Positions 1 to 5,963 of a stretch of DNA of 20,110 nt are shown here, piece after piece. The stretch is taken from NCBI GenBank assembly GCA_004557805.1, contig SFFS01000024.1:1-20110 (forward strand), written 5' to 3'. The notes beneath the pieces are model-generated. The model did no database searches and was not told where the DNA came from. It saw only the letters and a list, made by a program, of their open reading frames with translations. The translations under genes were made by a program, and so were the position numbers. The stretch's first letter is position 1. Every line of letters begins with the position of its first letter. Source of the stretch: Clostridiales bacterium (GTDB taxonomy: Bacteria; Bacillota; Clostridia; Christensenellales; Aristaeellaceae).

Positions 1-18
1 CCGGCGCGGCCGCGCCGG
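1..18. repeat. Perfect 18-bp GC palindrome at the window edge
   Basis: The first 18 bases, CCGGCGCGGCCGCGCCGG, equal their own reverse complement. They lie about ten bases downstream of the predicted start of a leftward transcript (promoter at 36-64), so they would form a GC-only hairpin at its 5' end. The palindrome could also be part of a larger structure cut by the window edge, such as a terminator whose T-tract lies outside. The sequence is certain but the role is unknown. Confidence 0.6.
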
Positions 19-35
19 AAAGGACGGCTGTGCAA

Positions 36-64
36 ATTGTAACAGGTTGCCCGTAGGCTGTCAA
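36..64 (-). promoter_or_regulatory. Near-consensus sigma-A promoter reading out of the window
   Basis: On the minus strand TTGACA (64-59, a perfect -35) is followed by a 17-base spacer and TACAAT (41-36, five of six bases of the -10). A TGn extended -10 precedes it. Transcription would start near position 29-31 and run left, out of the window. The promoter begins only seven bases past the stop codon of the serine hydrolase gene, so it serves whatever lies to the left. Its strength suggests a highly expressed gene or an RNA gene, but that product cannot be seen. Confidence 0.75.
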
Positions 65-70
65 TCGCGC

Positions 71-1492
71 TCAGAACACGGCGGCGGGCAGCTCGTCCGT
101 CTCGCTTTCGGTCCACTCGGAGCTGTTATCCTCCTCGAAAAGCCAGTCCGCCGGCCGGATAATCAGATCCCCCTCGAACTCGGGCAGCGGCTCTTCCGTG
201 GGCGCAGGCGTCGATGCGGGAACAGGCTCCGAAGGCAGCGGCGGCGCGGCAGTGGGCGCGGGGCCGAGCTCCGGCGTGGGCGCGGGCTGCGCCAGCCGGT
301 AAGCCTGCGGCTCGTCGAGCCAGCCCTCGTAAATCGCGCTCAGCAGCGCCCGCGCGATGCGCGCGACGGAATTGAACGTGGAAGCGTTGCAGCCGTTGGT
401 AATCATCACCACGCCGGTCTGATCTGTCGGATCGCCGTAGGCGGCGGCGATCATACCGTACGCCTTGCCCTGATGGCCGTACATCGTGCGTCCGGGCACG
501 AGCTCGTCGGTGAGGATGTTCATGTTCAGCCCGCGGTTTGAATCGCACGCAACGGAGCCGACGTTGTTCTGCATCGTGCGCATGGCCTCCACCGTCTCCG
601 GCCGCAGGATGCGCGCGCCGTTATACGTGCCGTCGCCGATGATACAGATCAGCAGCCGCGCCAGCCCTTCAGCGGTACACATCAGTCCGCCCGCCGTGTG
701 TACGTAATCCAGCTCCGGCTCCGCAAACCAGTGCGTCTCATCGGAAGCCATCATGTCCAGCGTCATGCCGGTGGTTTCCGTGTTATAGATCCGCGCGATC
801 TGCGCGTCGGCAGGCAGGTTAGGCGTATGATACGCCGCCGTCACGCCCAAAGGCTGGAAAATATACGTCTGCATGTATTCGTCGACCGGCATGCCGCTGA
901 GTTCTTCCATGAACACGCCCAGCATGCCTCCGCCGAAGTTGGAATAATCGCTCACCGTGCCGGGCTGCTTCGCGATGAAGTTCTGCTTGCGGTAATTCCC
1001 TTCAAACACGATGGAAAGCGGCGTAATGCGGCCGTAGTCGGTCGCTTCTTTATAGTGATACCCGTCGGCCAGCGTGGCCGTGTGCGTCATGATCTGGCGC
1101 AGCGTGATGGGCGTATCGGGATAATACGGATTGCGCACGGTGTACGGCAGATAATCGGAAATATCGGCGTCCAGCTCCATCGTATGGTTTTCCACCAGCC
1201 GCATCACGCCCAGCGCGGAAATCATCTTCGTCACCGAAGCAATTTTGAAATACGTTTCCTCCGTCACGGGCATATTGTCCGCGCGGTTGGCGCGGCCGTA
1301 GACGAACGTATCCACAACCTGCCCGTGCGAAATCACTGCAACGGAAGCGCCCATCGTCTCATATCCGGCCAGCACCCGGTCGACAATCGCCTGCCGCCGG
1401 GCGTGTTCCTCCGCGTCAGGACAGGCGCATTCCGCCGCGCCCTGCGCGGCAAAAAGGAGAAAAGCCATCAAAAACGCAATTATGCGCTTCAT
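71..1492 (-). CDS. Secreted serine hydrolase of the beta-lactamase class C / penicillin-binding family
   Basis: The protein of 473 residues starts with a signal peptide (MKRIIAFLMAFLLFAAQGAA) followed by a beta-lactamase/transpeptidase-like domain at about 30-390. The three active-site motifs are visible: Ser86-Val-Thr-Lys89 (nucleophile and general base), Tyr183-Ser-Asn185 and His340-Gln-Gly342. A Pro/Ala/Glu-rich stretch (about 402-440) follows, then an acidic tail ending at residue 473. It is probably exported and may reach through the wall, acting on peptidoglycan stem peptides or on small esters and peptides; the substrate cannot be read from sequence. The start at 1492 is chosen because it begins the signal peptide and has AAAGGA upstream. 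A longer in-frame start near 1600 would run through the terminator at 1561-1583. The gene is single, with terminators and promoters separating it from its neighbours. A specific role as a beta-lactamase or DD-peptidase is not established. Confidence 0.88.
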   Translation of the reverse strand: MKRIIAFLMAFLLFAAQGAAECACPDAEEHARRQAIVDRVLAGYETMGASVAVISHGQVVDTFVYGRANRADNMPVTEETYFKIASVTKMISALGVMRLVENHTMELDADISDYLPYTVRNPYYPDTPITLRQIMTHTATLADGYHYKEATDYGRITPLSIVFEGNYRKQNFIAKQPGTVSDYSNFGGGMLGVFMEELSGMPVDEYMQTYIFQPLGVTAAYHTPNLPADAQIARIYNTETTGMTLDMMASDETHWFAEPELDYVHTAGGLMCTAEGLARLLICIIGDGTYNGARILRPETVEAMRTMQNNVGSVACDSNRGLNMNILTDELVPGRTMYGHQGKAYGMIAAAYGDPTDQTGVVMITNGCNASTFNSVARIARALLSAIYEGWLDEPQAYRLAQPAPTPELGPAPTAAPPLPSEPVPASTPAPTEEPLPEFEGDLIIRPADWLFEEDNSSEWTESETDELPAAVF

Positions 1493-1560
1493 TCCGAACG
1501 TAATTCCTTTCCAAGTTCTCTCTTTATTAAACGGATCAGCCCGCCGTTTTATTGCCATAT

Positions 1561-1583
1561 AAAAACAGGGCGGCAAGCCGCCC
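1561..1583 (-). terminator. Rho-independent terminator of the nadK-argR-recN-AAA operon
   Basis: On the minus strand a perfect 7-bp GC stem (GGGCGGC 1583-1577, GCCGCCC 1574-1568) is followed directly by TGTTTTT. It lies about 95 bases past the stop of the AAA ATPase gene and 68 bases before the hydrolase start. The remaining sequence between the two genes (1493-1678) shows no promoter I would defend, although the hydrolase must have one in 1493-1560 if the terminator is efficient. Confidence 0.85.
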
Positions 1584-1678
1584 CTCAGACCGTTCGACAA
1601 AGCGGGAAAACCAAAGAAACCGCAGTCCTCCCGAATTCAAATCGAATCAGGCGCGGCGCATTGCCCCGCCTGCCGCCG

Positions 1679-2731
1679 TCACTCGCTCTGCTGCTGCGTG
1701 CCGGGAATATCCTCCTCCGTCAGCAGCATCAGCGTTTCCTTCGTAATCTCCTCCGGCGGCAGCTGCGCCAGCCGGTTGGCCTGATTGGCCGCCGTTTCCT
1801 CAAAGAGGTTGCGCACGCCGCGCGCGTTGCCGAAGCCGAGATGATCGGCCATGACGCGCGCCGCGATCACGCCGCCCAGCTTCGCCCGCGCCTGGGGCAA
1901 AATCGTATAGCCGCTCTTTCCGCAGCGCATGTCGAAAATGGCGAGCATCTCGTCGATGGAATAATCCGGGAAGTTCCAGAAGCGATTGAACCGGCTTTCC
2001 AGGCCGGGATTGGAATGGACGAACGTCTCCATCTCGTCCACATAGCCCGCAACGATCACGACCAGCCGGTCGCGGTTATCCTCCATCATCTTCAGCAGCG
2101 TCTCGACGGCTTCCCTGCCGAAATCGTTCTCGCCGCGGCTGGTGAGCGCATACGCTTCATCGATAAACAGCACGCCGTCCAGCGCCGATTTGATTACTTC
2201 CGCCGTTTTCATCGCCGTCTGACCCACATAGCCCGCAACCAGCCCGCTGCGGTCCACCTCGACCAGATGCCCCTTCTTGAGGATGCCCAGGCTCCTGTAA
2301 ATGCGCGCCATCAGCCGGGCGATCATTGTCTTGCCGGTGCCGGGGTTGCCGGAAAACACCATATGCAGCGACATATCCGCCTGCGGCAGGCCGTTTTCCT
2401 TTCTCATCTGGTTGACGCGAATCCAGTTAATCAGCCCGTCCACCTGCTCCTTGACCGTGTCGAGCCCGATATAGCCGTCCAGCTCTTTTTTCAGATCCTC
2501 AATTTTCTCCGGCGGCTCCTCCGCTTCGGTCTTTTCAGGGGCCGCTTTTTCAGCCGCGCCCTGCGCGGCCTTTTCCTTCTGCGCAGGCTGTTCGCCCTTC
2601 TGCGGCTTTGCAAAGGGCGAATTCGCGCCCCAGAAGTCCTCGTACACGCCGCGCAGGCTGCTGCTCGAGCGCGTAATCCCCTTGATGACCTCTTCCTGCA
2701 GTTTCAGCACTTCTTCGAGCCGGTCGTCCAT
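1679..2731 (-). CDS. SpoVK/CbbX-like AAA+ ATPase
   Basis: The protein of 350 residues has a predicted helical N-terminus, a charged Pro/Glu/Lys/Ala-rich linker (about 42-80) and one AAA+ module of the CbxX/CfqX (SpoVK) type. Walker A is GNPGTGKT at 128-135, Walker B is GVLFIDE at 186-192, a likely arginine finger is Arg247 in ESRFNR, and sensor 2 lies in GNARGVRN (301-308). Such proteins form ring-shaped remodelling ATPases; SpoVK acts in spore formation in Bacillus and CbbX activates Rubisco in other bacteria. Nothing here points to Rubisco. The start is set by AAAGGAG seven bases before ATG. The gene begins 12 bases after recN and is the last of the operon. Bacillus SpoVK is slightly shorter because it lacks most of the linker. 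Family membership is certain; a sporulation role is only a guess. Confidence 0.88.
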   Translation of the reverse strand: MDDRLEEVLKLQEEVIKGITRSSSSLRGVYEDFWGANSPFAKPQKGEQPAQKEKAAQGAAEKAAPEKTEAEEPPEKIEDLKKELDGYIGLDTVKEQVDGLINWIRVNQMRKENGLPQADMSLHMVFSGNPGTGKTMIARLMARIYRSLGILKKGHLVEVDRSGLVAGYVGQTAMKTAEVIKSALDGVLFIDEAYALTSRGENDFGREAVETLLKMMEDNRDRLVVIVAGYVDEMETFVHSNPGLESRFNRFWNFPDYSIDEMLAIFDMRCGKSGYTILPQARAKLGGVIAARVMADHLGFGNARGVRNLFEETAANQANRLAQLPPEEITKETLMLLTEEDIPGTQQQSE

Positions 2732-2743
2732 GTTTCCGCTCCT

Positions 2744-4411
2744 TTATCTCTCGATCATCGCCCGCGCATGCGCGCGCGCCGTCTCGCCGCCGCCGAGCAT
2801 CTGCGCCACAGCGTCCACGCGGCCTTCCAGATCCAGCTCGCGCGCAGCCGTATGCGTGCGCCCGTCGCGGACGGATTTTTCCACCCAGAACTGCGTCCGC
2901 GCCGCCGCGGCGATCTGCGGCAGATGCGTCACGCACAGCACCTGGCGCTTCGCGCCCACCTCGCGCAGCTTCTCCGCAATGGCCACGCCCGTCGCGCCGC
3001 CCACGCCCGTATCGATCTCGTCGAACACCAGCGTCGGCACGCCGTCGTTTTCCGCCTCGACGCACTTGAGCGCCAGCATCACGCGCGAAAGCTCGCCGCC
3101 CGAAGCCGCCTTCTGCAGCGGGCGCGGCGGCTCGCCGCGGTTGGCCGAAAGCCGGAATTCAATCGCGTCCAGCCCGTCGGCCGAGGGCTGCGCATCCGGC
3201 GCAAACGCCGCCTCAAACACGGCGGACTTCATCTCCAGCGCGGCCAGCTGCTGCGCCACGCGTTCCTCGCACGTTTTCGCCAGCGCGCGCCGCGCCCGGG
3301 AGAGCGCCTGCGCCTCTTTCATAAACGCGGCCTTCGCCTCTTTTTCCTGTTTTCTGAGCGCTTCGCGCTTTTCCTCGCTGCCGGCGCTGTCGTCCAGCTC
3401 TTCGCGCACGCGCTCGCGGTAAGCGATCATCTCCGCCGTGGTCGCGCCGTATTTGCGGCGCAGCCGTCCCAGCAGATCGAGCCGTTCCTCCACCTGCTCA
3501 AGCCTGCGCGGATCGACGCCGCACTCCTCGCGCAGCCCGTCCAAATCGCCGGACACGCTCTCCGCCGCATACATCGCGTCGCTCAGCTGTTCGCCGAGCG
3601 CCTCGAACCGCGCGTCGAACTTCGAAAGCCCCGCCAGCGCCTTTGCCGCCTGCTGCAGGGCGTCCAGCGCGCCGGGCGTTTCGCCGTCGTCGCCGCCGGA
3701 AAGCGCGGCATACGCTTCTTCCAGCCCCCTGCGGATTTTTTCAGCGTTGCGCATCAGCGTGCGCTGCCGGACAAGCTCGTCCTCCTCGCCCGCTTTGAGT
3801 TTTGCCGAATCCAGCTCGTCCAGCTGGAAGCGCAGCATATCCTCGCGCCGCACGCGTTCGCGGTCGTTCGTTTCGGCCTCGCGCAGCCGGCGCGCCGCGG
3901 CGCTCCATTCGCCGTACAGCGCGCGCACGCGCTCCACCGCCGCGCGGTGCGCTTCGTCGCCCAGCGCGTCGAGAAATTGCAGATGCTTCGCCGGATCGAG
4001 CAGGCTCTGATGCGCGTGCTGGCCGTGCAGATCGAGAAGCGGCGCCATGACCGCGCGCAGCTGCGACACCGTCACTACTTCGCCCGCTACGCGGCAGACG
4101 CTCCGCCCGCTCTGCAGAATCTCTCGGCAGACGGGCAGCAGGCCGTCCTCGGTCTCCAGCCCCATCTCCGCGAGCGCGCTCTGTACGCGCGGCAGCGCGG
4201 AAATATCAAAAAGCGCCTCGACCCGGCCGCGCTCCGCGCCGCCCGCAATTCTGTCGCGGTCGGCCTTTCCGCCCAGCACAAAATCGAGCGATCCGACGAT
4301 GATGCTCTTGCCCGCGCCGGTTTCGCCCGTGAGCACCGTCAGTCCCGGGCCAAAGGACAGCGTGAGCTGATCGATCAGAGCAATATCGCGGATGGAAAGC
4401 TGCAAAAGCAC
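2744..4411 (-). CDS. recN: DNA repair protein RecN
   Basis: RecN is an SMC-like ATPase that gathers broken DNA ends during double-strand break repair in the cytoplasm. The 555 residues match the usual length. Walker A is GETGAGKS (29-36), a long central coiled-coil region spans about 150-380, the ABC signature is ASGGELSR (436-443), Walker B is TLVFDEID (460-467) and the switch histidine is His496 in CVTH. Translation begins at GTG directly after the argR stop (TAAGTG). This start is supported by the family N-terminus (MLLQLSIRDIALID) and by a distant AAAGGA inside argR, so the two genes are probably translationally coupled. The neighbours nadK and argR upstream are typical of Clostridia, whereas the gene after recN is not the usual spoIVB. 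Confidence 0.97.
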   Translation of the reverse strand: MLLQLSIRDIALIDQLTLSFGPGLTVLTGETGAGKSIIVGSLDFVLGGKADRDRIAGGAERGRVEALFDISALPRVQSALAEMGLETEDGLLPVCREILQSGRSVCRVAGEVVTVSQLRAVMAPLLDLHGQHAHQSLLDPAKHLQFLDALGDEAHRAAVERVRALYGEWSAAARRLREAETNDRERVRREDMLRFQLDELDSAKLKAGEEDELVRQRTLMRNAEKIRRGLEEAYAALSGGDDGETPGALDALQQAAKALAGLSKFDARFEALGEQLSDAMYAAESVSGDLDGLREECGVDPRRLEQVEERLDLLGRLRRKYGATTAEMIAYRERVREELDDSAGSEEKREALRKQEKEAKAAFMKEAQALSRARRALAKTCEERVAQQLAALEMKSAVFEAAFAPDAQPSADGLDAIEFRLSANRGEPPRPLQKAASGGELSRVMLALKCVEAENDGVPTLVFDEIDTGVGGATGVAIAEKLREVGAKRQVLCVTHLPQIAAAARTQFWVEKSVRDGRTHTAARELDLEGRVDAVAQMLGGGETARAHARAMIER

Positions 4412-4861
4412 TTATTTCATCATTCCTTTGAATCGTTCGACAACCTCGGGCGCGTCCTCTACCGTGCGGAGAATGACCAGAATGGTGTTATCCCCCGCCA
4501 GCGTGCCCACGACTTCCTTCCAGCGCATCGTATCGACCATCTCGGCCGCGGCGTGCGCGCCGCCGGGCAGAGTCTTGATGACAATCTGGTTGCAGGCGTA
4601 ATCGACGCTCTGCACGGTTTCGGCAAAAACGCGGCGCAGCCGCTCGGTCAGCCCCTGCTCACTGCGTTCAGCCACGGCGTAGCGGTATACGCCGTCGTCC
4701 CCCATCACCTTAAAAAGCCGAAGTTCCTTGATATCGCGCGATACGGTGGCCTGCGTCACGTCGAAGCCGTACTTGCGCAGCGCCTCGGAAAGCGCCTCCT
4801 GTGTCTCGATCGCCTGATTCTCGATAATTTCCAGGATCATGCGATGCCGCTGCCGCTTCAT
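4412..4861 (-). CDS. argR: Arginine repressor ArgR/AhrC
   Basis: This protein of 149 residues is the arginine-responsive regulator, which binds ARG boxes as a hexamer with arginine as co-repressor. The N-terminal winged helix (1-70) holds the recognition motif TQATVSRDIKEL (36-47). The C-terminal domain carries the arginine-binding and trimer segment GTLAGDNTILVI (119-130), which reads Asp-Asn where Escherichia coli ArgR has Asp-Asp. The start at 4861 has AGGAGGGG just upstream. A longer in-frame start at 4960 would overlap nadK and is not needed by the family alignment. No arginine synthesis gene is present, so the gene sits here because of the conserved nadK-argR-recN cluster. The palindrome at the nadK promoter is a poor match to an ARG box, so autoregulation is not shown. 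Confidence 0.96.
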   Translation of the reverse strand: MKRQRHRMILEIIENQAIETQEALSEALRKYGFDVTQATVSRDIKELRLFKVMGDDGVYRYAVAERSEQGLTERLRRVFAETVQSVDYACNQIVIKTLPGGAHAAAEMVDTMRWKEVVGTLAGDNTILVILRTVEDAPEVVERFKGMMK

Positions 4862-4889
4862 GCGTTCCCCCTCCTCTGTCCTTTTTTCC

Positions 4890-5705
4890 TTACGTATTTC
4901 CCATGCCGCCCCAAAGCGACAATTTTCCTCTGAGCGATGCGAAAAATCTATCCTCTTCAAACCGCACGAACGGCAGGCGCTCCCGCGCCCGGCTCACCCT
5001 TACGGCCGCCTGATCCATCATAACGCCCGCCGCGCCGTCGATGCAAACCATTACGGTTCCTTCGCCGCTGCGCGGCTGCAGGCGCGCCTCCACCGCCGAC
5101 TCGCCTGAAACGACCATCGGCCGCGCCGAAAACGTATGCGGGCATACGGGCGAAATCACGATGCAGTCCATATTGGGCGTAACGACCGGCCCCCCGGCCG
5201 AAAGCGAATACGCCGTCGAACCCGTCGGGCTTGCGATGACCAGCCCGTCGCCGGCATACTGCGCCGCCTCCTGCCCGTCCACGCGCACCTCCGCCTGCAA
5301 AACGCTCTGACACACGCCGCGCGAAACGGCCACGTCGTTAAGCGCCGTCACAGGCTCCGCGCCGCCGCATTCCACGCGCAGCAGCATGCGCTCCTCGAGC
5401 CTGTATTCCCCGGCGGCAAGCCGTTTCACCGCCTCTTCCACCGCCTCCGGCGCGCATTCGGCCAAAAAGCCCATATGGCCCATATTCACGCCGAGCAGCG
5501 GACGAATGCGTCCCTGCGTCAGGCGCAGCGCGCGCAGAATCGACCCGTCCCCGCCCAGAACGGCGATCATGTCCGCATCTTCCTCTTCCGCGGCAACCGG
5601 TTCAATTCCGGCAGCGCGGCACGCGGCGGCCGTTTTCTGCGCCAAATCAGCGGCGCTTTGTTTGCCGGGATGCCAGAGCAATCCCAAACGTCGAATCTTT
5701 TCCAT
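4890..5705 (-). CDS. nadK: NAD kinase (ATP- or polyphosphate-dependent)
   Basis: NadK phosphorylates NAD to NADP in the cytoplasm and is the only source of new NADP. The 271 residues show the nucleotide-binding GGDGS loop (51-55), the substrate-binding segment ALNDVAVSRG (121-130; the family NE motif reads ND) and the conserved GDGLVIASPTGSTAYS stretch (152-167). The ATG at 5705 is preferred over a GTG three codons upstream, because that GTG overlaps the -10 box of the promoter at 5713-5741 and would not be transcribed. With the ATG only one or two bases would precede the start codon. No Shine-Dalgarno can then act, so the mRNA may be leaderless. nadK is first in the operon; argR follows after 28 bases. 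Confidence 0.95.
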   Translation of the reverse strand: MEKIRRLGLLWHPGKQSAADLAQKTAAACRAAGIEPVAAEEEDADMIAVLGGDGSILRALRLTQGRIRPLLGVNMGHMGFLAECAPEAVEEAVKRLAAGEYRLEERMLLRVECGGAEPVTALNDVAVSRGVCQSVLQAEVRVDGQEAAQYAGDGLVIASPTGSTAYSLSAGGPVVTPNMDCIVISPVCPHTFSARPMVVSGESAVEARLQPRSGEGTVMVCIDGAAGVMMDQAAVRVSRARERLPFVRFEEDRFFASLRGKLSLWGGMGNT

Positions 5706-5712
5706 CCTGTTC

Positions 5713-5741
5713 ACTATACCATTTCATGCATGAAATTACAA
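5713..5741 (-). promoter_or_regulatory. Sigma-A promoter of the nadK operon
   Basis: The minus strand reads TTGTAA (5741-5736), a 17-base spacer, then TATAGT (5718-5713), with TGG before the -10 giving an extended -10. The predicted start of transcription is near 5706, which is one base before the nadK ATG. The spacer is almost filled by a perfect 16-bp palindrome. This is one of the two clearest promoters in the window and explains how nadK-argR-recN is expressed after the terminator at 5789-5816. Confidence 0.78.
5721..5736. promoter_or_regulatory. Probable operator: 16-bp palindrome between -35 and -10 of nadK
   Basis: ATTTCATGCATGAAAT is a perfect palindrome located between the -35 and -10 boxes and touching the last base of the -35. 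A dimeric repressor bound here would block RNA polymerase. The half-site CATGAAAT is not a good ARG box (TGAAT facing ATTCA across an AT-rich centre) and does not resemble the Gram-positive LexA box. The regulator is therefore unknown. The palindrome is certain; its operator role is inferred from its position. Confidence 0.55.
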
Positions 5742-5788
5742 GGCAGTTTCGGCAGATTCTTTCCCGGCAGCCGGCGGCTGATCGAAGG

Positions 5789-5816
5789 AAAATAAAACCG
5801 CCGGCTAAAGCGGCGG
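5789..5816 (-). terminator. Rho-independent terminator downstream of hslU
   Basis: On the minus strand CCGCCG (5816-5811), a 7-base loop and CGGCGG (5803-5798) are followed by TTTTATTTT. This is the only one of the three hairpins after hslU with a proper T-tract. It separates the comM-to-hslU operon from the nadK promoter 50 bases further on. Confidence 0.85.
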
Positions 5817-5865
5817 CGCTCGAATGAATTTTTTGCCAGTTAAGAAGGAAAACCAAAGATTGAAC

Positions 5866-5904
5866 GGGGGGATAAAAATCGTATGCAGAAATGCGGATCC
5901 CCCC
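5866..5904 (-). other. Stem-loop with 8-bp GC-rich stem in the hslU-nadK gap
   Basis: GGGGGGAT (5866-5873) pairs with ATCCCCCC (5897-5904) around a 23-base AT-rich loop. It lies between the hairpin at 5918-5945 and the terminator at 5789-5816. No T-run follows on the minus strand. It may stabilise the 3' end of the hslU mRNA or belong to a small untranslated RNA; no known family is recognised. Confidence 0.5.
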
Positions 5905-5917
5905 CTTTACGGAAGAT

Positions 5918-5945
5918 AACCCTTCCTTTCTTGAAAGGAAGGGTT
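5918..5945 (-). terminator. Perfect 13-bp stem just after hslU, possible terminator or mRNA end
   Basis: AACCCTTCCTTTC (5918-5930) and its exact reverse complement (5933-5945) are separated by two bases. The stem starts 18 bases after the hslU stop. The tail on the minus strand is ATCTTCCG, which is poor in T, so this may be a weak terminator or a barrier to 3' exonucleases backed by the better terminator further down. The structure is clear; termination is uncertain. Confidence 0.5.
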
Positions 5946-5963
5946 CCCCGTCGTCATCCCATT

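Noticed and set aside
71..1600. Longer start for the serine hydrolase near position 1600
   Set aside because: The extension would be encoded through the terminator stem at 1561-1583 and would bury the signal peptide; the start at 1492 is better.
1679..2731. AAA ATPase as a Rubisco activase (CbbX)
   Set aside because: The family is shared, but there are no Calvin-cycle genes nearby and the gene is in a repair/regulator operon.
698..4933. A plus-strand open frame of about 1411 codons across the hydrolase, AAA ATPase, recN and argR genes
   Set aside because: Its codons are exact complements of the codons of the minus-strand genes, which all happen to share one frame. It stays open because Leu TTA/CTA and Ser TCA codons are avoided in this GC-rich genome. 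The translation is Arg/His/Ala/Leu-rich without any domain, while the opposite strand encodes clear families.
5706..5714. GTG at 5714 as the start of nadK
   Set aside because: It overlaps the -10 box of the promoter and would not be in the mRNA made from it; the ATG at 5705 begins the conserved region.
5721..5736. Palindrome at the nadK promoter as an ArgR box (autoregulation of argR)
   Set aside because: The half-sites are oriented and spaced unlike the TGAAT/ATTCA box; the match is too poor to claim.
5715..5963. Riboswitch or T-box in the gap before nadK
   Set aside because: The stems do not show the conserved T-box bulge or any riboswitch core I recognise, and the nadK promoter lies after the stems, so they are not in the nadK leader.
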